Assembly (NCBI GenBank): GCA_016721565.1 | Contig: JADKHW010000027.1 | Span: forward strand, 1-53,180 | Direction of reading: 5' to 3' | DNA length: 53,180 bases | Source of the DNA: a bacterium | Lineage (GTDB): Bacteria > Electryoneota > RPQS01 | In this document: positions 8,877 to 19,011 of the stretch, piece by piece | Layout of the letters: every line of letters starts with the position of its first letter | How positions within the stretch are numbered: the stretch's first letter is position 1 | Position numbers and translations under genes: made by a program | Notes under the pieces: generated by a model | What the model saw: only the letters and a program-made list of their open reading frames with translations | Told to the model about the DNA's origin: nothing | Database searches by the model: none

Positions 8877-8928
8877 ACAAGTTCTGATTCTTGAATTACG
8901 GCCTACTTGGCCGAGATAGAGAGGACTT

Positions 8929-11382
<2,454 letters not shown>

Positions 11383-11406
11383 CAGATATTGACAGTGAGT
11401 GTACTA

Positions 11407-11438
11407 CGCGGCGGCTCTTTAGAGTCGCCGCGTTTGTT
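11407..11438 (+). terminator. Rho-independent terminator after clpC
   Basis: A 12-bp stem (CGCGGCGGCTCT / AGAGTCGCCGCG, one G-U pair) with a 2-nt apex as drawn, followed by TTTGTTTT. Confidence 0.8.
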
Positions 11439-11507
11439 TTGCAACATTTGACTGGTGTCTGACTCCGATACTAAAGGATAGCTATACGCAATTTAAGGCG
11501 CTTAAGC

Positions 11508-12194
11508 ATGAAACTCTCGGGCAAAGCAGGGCTGTACATCTCACTCACTGTAATGTTGACGTACTGGGTGTACAAGGTTTTCACTGCAAACACAGACAAC
11601 GAAATCCCCGATAGCTTTTCGGCCTTCGTCCTGCAAGTTGTGCTCGTCAAAATCGCGACGATAGGCTCGATTTTACTATTGCTATTCGTGGAAGGTGCGC
11701 GCTGGAGCGAGTTGGGTCTGACCACCGAGAGCTGGAAAAAGCGAGCTTTGTCCGGATCGCTGTTCGGTGTTGTCTTGTTTGTGCTTCTAAATGTAATGCT
11801 GAGTAGCTTGCTAGCGAGTGTATTCCCCGGTGACGGAAGCGGAGATAATCCTGCAGCGCATCTATTCCGGGACCCGCAGAACATCTACATCTGGCTATTG
11901 ATCGGAATATTGGGCGGTGGATTTGTTGAAGAGTTGTCGCGGATATTTGTGCTTACGCGATTTGAAAAAGCTTTTCAATCGGGGGGCCTGTATTTCGCAT
12001 TAATTTGTAGTTCTATCATATTTGGACTGGGCCATATCTATCAAGGGAATTCGACGGCAGTCTCGACTGGAATCTCAGGTCTTGTCATGGGACTTATCTA
12101 CATTCGCAGAAGGTCAACCCTTGAGATAGTCGTTGTGCACGCGGTAACGGATATCTTGGCAATTGTTGCGGCATTCATGCTGTATAGCAAGTAG
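11508..12194 (+). CDS. CPBP family intramembrane metalloprotease
   Basis: A 228-residue polytopic membrane protein with about six to seven hydrophobic segments. The CPBP (Abi) signature is present: the Glu pair in FVEELSRIFVLTRFE (about residues 144-158), a histidine in IIFGLGHIYQG, and a second in VVVHAVTD near the C-terminus. Bacterial members relate to the Rce1 CAAX protease; most have unknown substrates, some give bacteriocin immunity. It stands alone between two terminators and ribA's own leader. The spacing Glu-Glu-x-x-Arg is a known variant. Substrate unknown. Confidence 0.85.
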   Translation: MKLSGKAGLYISLTVMLTYWVYKVFTANTDNEIPDSFSAFVLQVVLVKIATIGSILLLLFVEGARWSELGLTTESWKKRALSGSLFGVVLFVLLNVMLSSLLASVFPGDGSGDNPAAHLFRDPQNIYIWLLIGILGGGFVEELSRIFVLTRFEKAFQSGGLYFALICSSIIFGLGHIYQGNSTAVSTGISGLVMGLIYIRRRSTLEIVVVHAVTDILAIVAAFMLYSK

Positions 12195-12446
12195 TGAAGT
12201 CACTTGCGCACCAGTCTTTCATTTGTTCGAGTTTCTTAGGTCTATTTAACAGCCGACCCTCCGGAACTTCCTGAAATTGGGTTGAGTTAACTCTCTGGCA
12301 ATTAGAAAATCATAAGTTTCAATTTTCGCAATGATTTAGAAACTTACTGTTTTCATCAGATTTAAGTCGAATTTTCAGGAACAGAAACATTTTTTGAATC
12401 CCTGTCGTATATTCTAAGTAGAACGAAACAGGGAATTAAGGATAAC

Positions 12447-13115
12447 ATGACTCTCCCAGCTCAACACCTCAGCCAATCACCGCTGGCCCCCAAAATCGTC
12501 GAATGGCCCTGTGAGAAGACCGCCTACCCACTAAGTATTGTCGCAGAGGCAAATCTTCCGACGCGCTCCGGTGATTTTCGCATCGTGGCCTTTTCACCTA
12601 CACCCGATTGCAAAGAACACATTGCAATGGTACACGGCGACGTGCGTGGATTTGATTCCGTTCCCTTGCGCGTACACTCTGAATGCTTGACCGGTGACGT
12701 TATGGGCTCCTATCGTTGCGATTGTCGCGATCAGCTTGAAGCGGCGCTGAAGTACATCGCGGAGCAAGAGCGCGGCATCGTGCTTTACCTTCGTCAGGAG
12801 GGGCGTGGAATAGGACTTGCGAATAAGCTCCGAGCATATGTATTGCAAGAACAAGGTCTCGACACGGTCGATGCCAATCATGCGCTCGGATTTGAAGACG
12901 ATCAGCGCGACTACCGCGTAGCCGCCGAGATGTTGAAAGCGCTCGGTGTCGCTAGCGTTCGTCTTCTGTCCAACAACCCTAAGAAGGTCGTCGGGCTTGA
13001 GAAATATGGCATCACGGTAACGGAGCGCGTGCAGCATCAGCTACCATCGAACGAGCATAACCACTTCTATCTGCAGACCAAAGCGCAGAAGTCCGGACAC
13101 CTGCTGAAGATCTAA
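12447..13115 (+). CDS. ribA: GTP cyclohydrolase II
   Basis: Converts GTP to 2,5-diamino-6-ribosylamino-4(3H)-pyrimidinone 5'-phosphate, first step of riboflavin synthesis. The 222-residue protein has the zinc ligands C-x10-C-x-C (HSECLTGDVMGSYRCDC), YLRQEGRGIGL (catalytic Arg loop), DTVDAN and LLSNNPKK. It is a stand-alone RibA rather than a RibBA fusion. AAGGAT lies before ATG 12447. No other rib gene is near. The 252-bp leader shows no recognisable FMN riboswitch. Confidence 0.95.
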   Translation: MTLPAQHLSQSPLAPKIVEWPCEKTAYPLSIVAEANLPTRSGDFRIVAFSPTPDCKEHIAMVHGDVRGFDSVPLRVHSECLTGDVMGSYRCDCRDQLEAALKYIAEQERGIVLYLRQEGRGIGLANKLRAYVLQEQGLDTVDANHALGFEDDQRDYRVAAEMLKALGVASVRLLSNNPKKVVGLEKYGITVTERVQHQLPSNEHNHFYLQTKAQKSGHLLKI

Positions 13116-13138
13116 GCAACACCCAATCGATAGATAAG

Positions 13139-13171
13139 AAGTGACGGGGCATTTGTCCCGTCACTTTTTTG
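13139..13171 (+). terminator. Rho-independent terminator after ribA
   Basis: Stem AAGTGACGGG / CCCGTCACTT around a short loop, followed by a run of six T. Confidence 0.85.
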
Positions 13172-13200
13172 TTTACTGTCAAGGGAGTTGCAAGAACGGA

Positions 13201-13237
13201 AAAGCCCCGATTGATTTTACTCATCAGGGCTTTTTCC
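13201..13237. terminator. Second hairpin, likely terminator for the minus-strand ice-binding gene
   Basis: A 12-bp stem AAAAGCCCCGAT / ATCAGGGCTTTT with one mismatch; A and T tracts allow function on either strand. The rest of the 371-bp gap between ribA and the ice-binding gene (13238-13486) holds nothing I recognise. Confidence 0.6.
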
Positions 13238-13486
13238 AGGAGAAGGACAGGACTTAAAGTTGCGTCACATTCGCGGCTAACGGCGCAGAGCATCGTTAAA
13301 TTGAGAAAAAACGAAGCAAGCGCACATATTCATCGAGCAATAACAAATCACATTCATTTACCGGCTACGGCAGCGGCTAATTCATTCTGTAGAGCATTTT
13401 ATAAATCATGCTTTTCATGCCGTCGTCAGTGTATCGCACGAGGTTAATTCCATTGGGAGGTGGTCAGACTTCCGTGTTATTAATCT

Positions 13487-15064
13487 CTACTTCAAGAGCA
13501 CCATCTTCTTCGCAATCGAAAACTGTTCCACGTCAAGTCGGGCAAAATATATTCCAGAGGGCAGGTCACCTGCATCAAACCTAACGGTGTAGTTTCCTGC
13601 ATCATAGTAGTTGCGAGCCAAATCTCGAACTCCTTGGCCTTCCATATTGAAAATGGACAGTGTAACTTCGCCTGGAGCTTTGAGGCTAAATTGAATCGTT
13701 GTAACAGGATTAAATGGGTTTGGGTAAGCGCTCAGCGAGAATTCAGTTGGAATTACGTTATCAAGTGCCATTGCCGACCGCATCATTTGTGGATGTTCTG
13801 TTCTATCTCCATTCACGCTAACGTCAGCCAGGTAGTACCAGTACAACGCCCCAGCCTGCACGTTATCGTCCGCAAAGACATAGTCGTGTCCCGTGCTGTT
13901 GTTGCCTTGTGAAGCGAGCGTTGCAATTGTCGCGAACTGGCCATCTGGAGAAGCCCCGCGAAGAATTTCAAATCTATCAATTCCTTGTTCGGACGCGGTA
14001 CAAAAAGTCACCCAATTCCCATCTGATTTTGGAACAACTTCGAAAGCCGAGAATTCAACCGGTAGCACGAAATCCAAATTCAGACAAACACATCCACCAG
14101 TTGAGCCTAAACCAACAGTGAGGTCTGCGACGTAAGTATTGTCGTAAGGGTTGAATATCCACCCGCCCAACACCCAATCGCTGAGTGGAGCGCAGCTTCC
14201 ATCATCGCAGCCCGAGCAACCCGCCGAGATCGTCAGCACCGGAATATGCTGTGAAAACTGAACAGGTACGATAACTTGCGTGGTTGAACCCGCCAACAAG
14301 GTTGCACAAGCGTAAACAGCTTGTGGTCCGGGGAAGTCGGGATTGTTTGGAACAAGCAGAATTTGTGAGTCAAATTGCCCTTCGCAAACGGCCACAGTAA
14401 TAGTATCCGTGTCTAATGTGACCGCACCATTGCGTGCGAGTACCCTTCCATCAACATCGACACCAGTAGTGACAGTAATAGAAGTCAAAGCAAGAATGCT
14501 CCCGACAAAATGCGAGTTTGTTCCAAGTGTGGCCGAGCTGCCGACTTGCCAGTAGACATTGCAGGCCTGTGCGCCACCAATCAGCATGACTTCGCTGCTT
14601 GAAGCCGTGATCAAACTGCTCTCCATTTGGAAAATAAAAACAGCGTCTGGGTCGTTCTGCGCATCCAATGTCATAGTTCCGGTAATTCCGAAAGTTCCGG
14701 AAGCTGAGTTGTACACGCCACCAACATGGACGGTTCCACCAAGTTCTGTGGCAATCATCGTAACCGGCAATCGTCCAGCTGCATCATCGTATGCTGTAAC
14801 CAGATCATTCTTTGCTTGCAGCGCGACTCCCTCAGCAATGTACTCCGTTCCGTTCAGAGTGCCAGGTGGAAAACCGGTTACTGCGGTTCCGGGGTGCAGT
14901 CCAAGGTTACCGTTGATGAGGGAAAAGTCCGTGTTGGTGATCTCTGATCCACCCAGGATTGCAAAGCTCGACGCGGATCCCAAGTTTACAGGGGCTATCG
15001 CAAATGAAAAGCTCGACCAAAGAAGATCTAATCCGACTCCGACAATTGTGAGCATCCTCTTCAT
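13487..15064 (-). CDS. Secreted ice-binding (DUF3494) protein with C-terminal sorting domain
   Basis: A 525-residue exported protein. After a signal peptide (about residues 1-24), residues 25-230 match the DUF3494 ice-binding fold: VNLGSASSFAILGGSEITNT at the start, GTEYIAEGVALQAKNDL, GGVYNSASGTFGITG, DPDAVFIFQ and VYWQVGSSATLGTNSHFVGSI. These are characteristic beta-helix segments of ice-binding/antifreeze adhesins. A Cys-rich middle domain (CSGCDDGSC) follows, then a FlgD-like sorting module (YPNPFNPVTTIQFSL to KKMVLLK). AAGGGGAA precedes ATG 15064. Known members inhibit ice recrystallisation or hold cells to ice; whether this one does is inferred. Divergent to an RRM protein gene. Confidence 0.88.
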   Translation of the reverse strand: MKRMLTIVGVGLDLLWSSFSFAIAPVNLGSASSFAILGGSEITNTDFSLINGNLGLHPGTAVTGFPPGTLNGTEYIAEGVALQAKNDLVTAYDDAAGRLPVTMIATELGGTVHVGGVYNSASGTFGITGTMTLDAQNDPDAVFIFQMESSLITASSSEVMLIGGAQACNVYWQVGSSATLGTNSHFVGSILALTSITVTTGVDVDGRVLARNGAVTLDTDTITVAVCEGQFDSQILLVPNNPDFPGPQAVYACATLLAGSTTQVIVPVQFSQHIPVLTISAGCSGCDDGSCAPLSDWVLGGWIFNPYDNTYVADLTVGLGSTGGCVCLNLDFVLPVEFSAFEVVPKSDGNWVTFCTASEQGIDRFEILRGASPDGQFATIATLASQGNNSTGHDYVFADDNVQAGALYWYYLADVSVNGDRTEHPQMMRSAMALDNVIPTEFSLSAYPNPFNPVTTIQFSLKAPGEVTLSIFNMEGQGVRDLARNYYDAGNYTVRFDAGDLPSGIYFARLDVEQFSIAKKMVLLK

Positions 15065-15184
15065 GGTGTTCCCCTTTTGAGTTACTCAGTTTGTTCGAGA
15101 AGCGTCGAACGCGGCTTGGCTGGAGTACATGCTGAATCAGGCTATCGACTTTCCAAAGAGCTAAACAAGAACCGACTACATGCA

Positions 15185-15215
15185 ATTAGTCAATCGACTA
15201 ATTCATATGACTAAT
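15185..15215. promoter_or_regulatory. Candidate operator: inverted and direct GACTAAT repeats
   Basis: ATTAGTC (15185-15191) and GACTAAT (15196-15202) form a perfect 7-bp dyad with a 4-nt centre; a third copy GACTAAT follows at 15209-15215, 13 bp from the second. It lies about 120 bp before the ice-binding gene start and could bind a dimeric regulator. Confidence 0.45.
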
Positions 15216-15570
15216 ATAAGGTTTATTCTCAGAGATGCGAGTCAGTTTCAAAACTATTTTCGTAACATGTTATAAAAACTGATCAAAATTCTTACTGGGT
15301 CAGTGATTTTAATGCCCTTTCGATTAACATGGAGATGTTCATGTCAGATGTTTCAATTCTAACACATTGACAAAACATAAGATGGGGAGCAAACAAGAGC
15401 AATTCCCCATGCAATTACAGGGAATTACACCGGAACAGTTTGGTATCTAACGACTTAGTCAAATGTGCGAATTAGCAACGGGTTATGTTGAGGCTTACTG
15501 ACAGCGGGATGAGAAAACTGACCTCATCTGTTAGACGGTCATACATATTCTTCATTTTTCTCAGTTTCGC
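15216..15570. other. Non-coding AT-rich part of the divergent region
   Basis: About 355 bp without a convincing gene on either strand, between the GACTAAT repeats and the promoter of the RRM gene. No tRNA or repeat family is visible. Confidence 0.5.
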
Positions 15571-15599
15571 TTGACAACCTTTGGTTTCTGGTGTATATT
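15571..15599 (+). promoter_or_regulatory. Strong sigma-70-type promoter for the RRM protein gene
   Basis: TTGACA (15571-15576), 17-nt spacer, TATATT (15594-15599): consensus -35 and near-consensus -10. Predicted start near 15606, leaving a leader of about 190 nt before ATG 15795. Confidence 0.75.
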
Positions 15600-15605
15600 A
15601 ATTTT

Positions 15606-15794
15606 AACCCGTTATCCCCGTGCAGAAGGCTATTTGGGCGAAGCTCTGGAGCAATTCTGGCCTTGTCGTGACGGATTGGTTCGCCCCCTCGTTTCGATAG
15701 TTGGTTTGCAGGTGTTTCCGGCTTCATTTCCCGGAGTGGGGAAGTAAAAGAAATTCAGTTAGTTGAAACTGGGGCGGACGAGAGGGAGCTGGAG
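15606..15794 (+). promoter_or_regulatory. Long structured 5' leader of the RRM gene
   Basis: About 190 nt between the predicted start and ATG 15795. It can pair GGGCGAA (15635-15641) with TTCGCCC (15680-15686), and TTCCC (15728-15732) with GGGAA (15738-15742). GAGGGAGCTGGAG just before the ATG gives a rich ribosome site. Long leaders are typical of bacterial cold-shock RNA-binding genes; a thermosensing role is inferred only. Confidence 0.4.
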
Positions 15795-16109
15795 ATGGCC
15801 AAGAGGTTGTATGTCGGAAATCTTCCGTTCAGCGCCACGGAAGAATCAGTGCGCGAAGCGTTCAGCGCGCATGGCGAAGTTCTAAATGTCGCCATGATCA
15901 TGGACCGCGATACGGGTCGCCCGCGCGGATTTGGGTTTGTTGAGATGGATGATGCCGGTGCGGATGCGGCGATTGTGGCCATGAATGGCGCATCGCTTGG
16001 CGGCCGCTCGTTGCGCGTCAACGAAGCTCAGCCGCGGCCGGAAGGCGGCGGCGGTGGTAGCGGTTTCCGCGAACGCCGTCCGCGTCGCGAAAATAACTAC
16101 GACAACTAA
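15795..16109 (+). CDS. Small RNA-binding protein with one RRM domain
   Basis: A 104-residue cytoplasmic protein. RNP2 (LYVGNLPF, residues 5-12) and RNP1 (RGFGFVEM, about 43-50) are intact, so one complete RNA recognition motif fills residues 4-80. The tail is Gly/Arg-rich (EGGGGGSGFRERRPRR), as in cyanobacterial and other bacterial cold-induced RRM proteins. It probably acts as an RNA chaperone. It has a near-consensus promoter, a long leader and its own terminator, so it is monocistronic and likely highly expressed. Confidence 0.93.
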   Translation: MAKRLYVGNLPFSATEESVREAFSAHGEVLNVAMIMDRDTGRPRGFGFVEMDDAGADAAIVAMNGASLGGRSLRVNEAQPRPEGGGGGSGFRERRPRRENNYDN

Positions 16110-16133
16110 GCTTTCTGTCAATTATTAATTCAG

Positions 16134-16163
16134 AACAGCCCATACATGAGTGTGGGCTGTTTG
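16134..16163 (+). terminator. Rho-independent terminator after the RRM gene
   Basis: Stem AACAGCCCA / TGGGCTGTT around a 10-nt loop, followed by TTGCTTG. Confidence 0.7.
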
Positions 16164-16228
16164 CTTGTGAAATAAGGTGCGTAATCCGCAAGGTTTAATT
16201 TCTTTCGCACCTTGCGATTGCTGATAAA

Positions 16229-17593
16229 ATGCTCGAAACCATCATACTTGGCGCCGGACCGGCCGGACTCGCCGCAGGATACTATCTCACGCAGGCGGGA
16301 CTGCCTGTCTCCTTAATTGAAGCCGCTCGCGAACCGGGAGGCTACGCGCGCACATATCAACACGGGCCATTCAAATACGATGCCGGTGCTTATCGCTTTC
16401 ACGACAAGGACCCTGAGATAATATGTGATGTGCAGGAGTTAATGGGTGACGAGTTGATGTAGGTTCACTCTCCAAGCCAGATCTACTGGAATCATCGCTT
16501 TCTCGACTTTCCGCTTTCTCCCGCAAACGTCGCGCGACGCATCGGGCCATTGACTCTCACACATTCCGGCGTTGACTTACTGCGCGCGCGAATATTCACA
16601 CGCGAAAATGATAACACGAATTTCGCTGCCAATGCCTATCATCGCTACGGCAAAACAATTGCCGATGCCTTCCTGATCGGTTATTCCGAAAAGCTCTGGG
16701 GTGTCAAGGCACAGCAGCTAATGCCTGAAGTCAGCGGCGGCAGATTGAAGGGCCTCAATGCGCGTACAATGCTCTATGAACTTCTGCGCGGCAAAGCAGA
16801 GAAGACGGAACATCTCGATGGCTCATTTTACTATCCCCGTCAAGGTTATGGCCAAATAGCCGATCGACTCGCACACGCCATCGGAACAGCGCACATTCGC
16901 ACTGAATGCAAGATCACAAAGCTCGCGCACGACGGCGTAAAGATCACCAGGGTAGAGTTGAACGGAAGCGAGCGAGTCTCACCTGAACGCGTGATTAATA
17001 CGCTCGCGCCATCTCAGATATTGAAACTTCTCGACCCCGCACCTCCAATACACATTCTGGAGCTTGCAGAATCGCTGAAATTCCGCGACCTGATTCTCGT
17101 CGCTTTGTTCCTCAATCGTCCGCGCGTCTCACGCAATGCGTCAATCTACTTCCCGTCGAAGGAGATTCCGTTTACCAGGCTATATGAACCCAAGAATCGC
17201 TCCATCGAACTCGCGCCGCCGAAGCAAACGTGTGTTGTCGTGGAAATACCATGCTTCGCAGATGATGAGATTTGGGCACGCGAGGACGTCGACTTGACCA
17301 CACTCGTCACGTCTCATCTTGTCAAAACAAACTTGATTCAAACGGAGGAACTAATCGAGGGGAGGGTGCACCGGCTAAAGATGGCCTATCCGGTGCTCGA
17401 ATTGGAGAAGGATAAGGTCGTGGCGGAATTGCGCGACTATCTGATGAGATTCACCAATCTCTACACAATTGGCCGTGCTGGGAAATTTGAATACACACAT
17501 GTTCATGACCTGCTAAGACAAGGCAAAGATCTCTCCAAACTCCTTAGTGCGGAGTCCACGGTGCGGAATATTGCCGAACCACACACCGTGTGA
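16229..17593 (+). pseudogene. FAD-dependent amine oxidase/mutase-like oxidoreductase with an in-frame TAG
   Basis: One reading frame from ATG 16229 to 17593 encodes about 454 residues interrupted by a single TAG at 16460-16462 (ELM-stop-VHSPSQIYW). The N-terminus is a dinucleotide fold (LGAGPAGLAAGYYL, then LIEAA and PGGYARTY), typical of the protoporphyrinogen oxidase, amine oxidase and UDP-galactopyranose mutase group; the C-terminus has LYTIGRAGKFEYTHVHD. A G to T change in GAG would create the stop. Homology runs straight through it, so this is either a fresh nonsense mutation or a base-call error. Its 3' end overlaps the convergent glycosyltransferase by 50 bp. Substrate unknown. Confidence 0.75.
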
Positions 17594-19004
17594 TCTCAAC
17601 GTCTGCTGAGAAAATACGGTAGGGATTCTTGAAATACAGATCAGCCGTCTTGTATGTCGAGTCGCAGTCGCACGAGCGATTGAGCAGAGCATACGAGGCA
17701 TCGCGCATCGGCTTTGATTGACTATAGGTTGCCGCGACAAACCACACAGTTCCACTGTCCGGCAAACTCTCAGCAAACTCTGTCGTGTCAAACGGCACGG
17801 CGACTTGATGCTGATACAAGTCGTGAAAGTAGTATTCAAACGGCTTCGGTGCACGCAGCGGATGGACGATGAACTTATCGCCCACTGAGACTTGCGGAGT
17901 CAACCACTCGACCGCCTGCCGCCACGGGTCTTTGTCGGTTTCGAGATAATAGTGATATAGCGGCACGGTGGTGCCCAAAGAGAACAGACCGACTGCAACG
18001 ATTTGCAGCGGTTTTTTTGTTTGCGCAATAACCCACCCGATAACAAGCAAGATCGGCGCGACTACTGTGATCGTGTAGCGCATCCACAGGATCGGCGTCA
18101 CCTGCGATACCAGCCACGGCAAAACAAATGTCCCGGTCGCGATTGCAATGCAGATGCCGAACCCCAAGCGAAAATTCTTGAGCCTGTCGCGGTAGAACAG
18201 AACACCGCCGACCAGCAATGCCGAAGCCAATGCCGCAAGGATGTACCACGAAAAATAGTATTTCATGTACACCCACGGCGTCATCAAACCAGGCCGGTTG
18301 ATCCACGCCGCTACCGACCATTTGTTTTCGACCTTGCCGATGAATGTATCCAAAAAGATAAACGCTTCCGGCAAGTAGGCAATCCCGATTATCAGTGCAG
18401 GCTTGAAGAATCGCTTCCAATCGTCCTTGGGCTGCAACATTAAGACCATTATCACGAAGACAGCGAGCAGGAATGGACCGTATGGATGCGTGTAAAGCGA
18501 AATCAGAGTAAACGAAATCCAGCCAACTTCATTTCGTTTTGAGTGCTGCTCCATCAGTCGAGTCAAGAACCACACTGCAAGCAATGACGACCACAACCAC
18601 AACGTGTAAGGCCGGGCCTCCTGCGAGTAATAAAGCAGGAACGGATTAACCGCCGCAAACACTGAAGCCCACATCGCCGCTGCATGACCAAACACGCGTT
18701 TACCCAAGAGATACAATGCATGAACGCTCAGGACCCCGAAAATCACCGATGGCATGCGCATCGATATTTCGCTAAATCCGAACAGCTTACACCAAATCCA
18801 CATCAATACCGGATAGACTGGACCTTGCGTGTCCGCATCCCAGTCGAAGAAAAATTTCATCGGACCGCCGCGCACGCGATCCCAGACAATTGCTTCGTCA
18901 AGCCAAAAGCTCTCTGAACCAAGTGTATAAAGTCTCACAAAAAGCGCGCCGAGCAGTACAATACTGACGGCGCGCTGTCCGTTAAGGGTATTTGGTTTGT
19001 TCAT
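17544..19004 (-). CDS. GT39/ArnT-like polytopic glycosyltransferase
   Basis: A membrane protein of about 486 residues with roughly ten or more hydrophobic segments, resembling dolichyl-phosphate-mannose/ArnT-type transferases that use a lipid-linked sugar on the outer face of the inner membrane. The first periplasmic loop has SFWLDEAIVWDRV, whose Asp-Glu is the expected catalytic site of the family; YYSQEARPYTLW follows. ATG 19004 is chosen over 19034, which would overlap lptD. It is last in the six-gene minus operon. Sugar and acceptor are unknown; placement after lptD suggests an envelope glycan. Confidence 0.85.
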   Translation of the reverse strand: MNKPNTLNGQRAVSIVLLGALFVRLYTLGSESFWLDEAIVWDRVRGGPMKFFFDWDADTQGPVYPVLMWIWCKLFGFSEISMRMPSVIFGVLSVHALYLLGKRVFGHAAAMWASVFAAVNPFLLYYSQEARPYTLWLWSSLLAVWFLTRLMEQHSKRNEVGWISFTLISLYTHPYGPFLLAVFVIMVLMLQPKDDWKRFFKPALIIGIAYLPEAFIFLDTFIGKVENKWSVAAWINRPGLMTPWVYMKYYFSWYILAALASALLVGGVLFYRDRLKNFRLGFGICIAIATGTFVLPWLVSQVTPILWMRYTITVVAPILLVIGWVIAQTKKPLQIVAVGLFSLGTTVPLYHYYLETDKDPWRQAVEWLTPQVSVGDKFIVHPLRAPKPFEYYFHDLYQHQVAVPFDTTEFAESLPDSGTVWFVAATYSQSKPMRDASYALLNRSCDCDSTYKTADLYFKNPYRIFSADVEITRCVVRQYSAPWTPH

Positions 19005-19011
19005 GTGCAAA

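Noticed and set aside
12195..12446. FMN riboswitch before ribA
   Set aside because: The leader is AT-rich and lacks the conserved RFN element helices; only a weak TCCCTGT/ACAGGGA dyad (12399-12434) is present.
16229..17593. TAG recoded as an amino acid
   Set aside because: TAG ends several intact genes in this window, so global reassignment is excluded; only one internal TAG was found.
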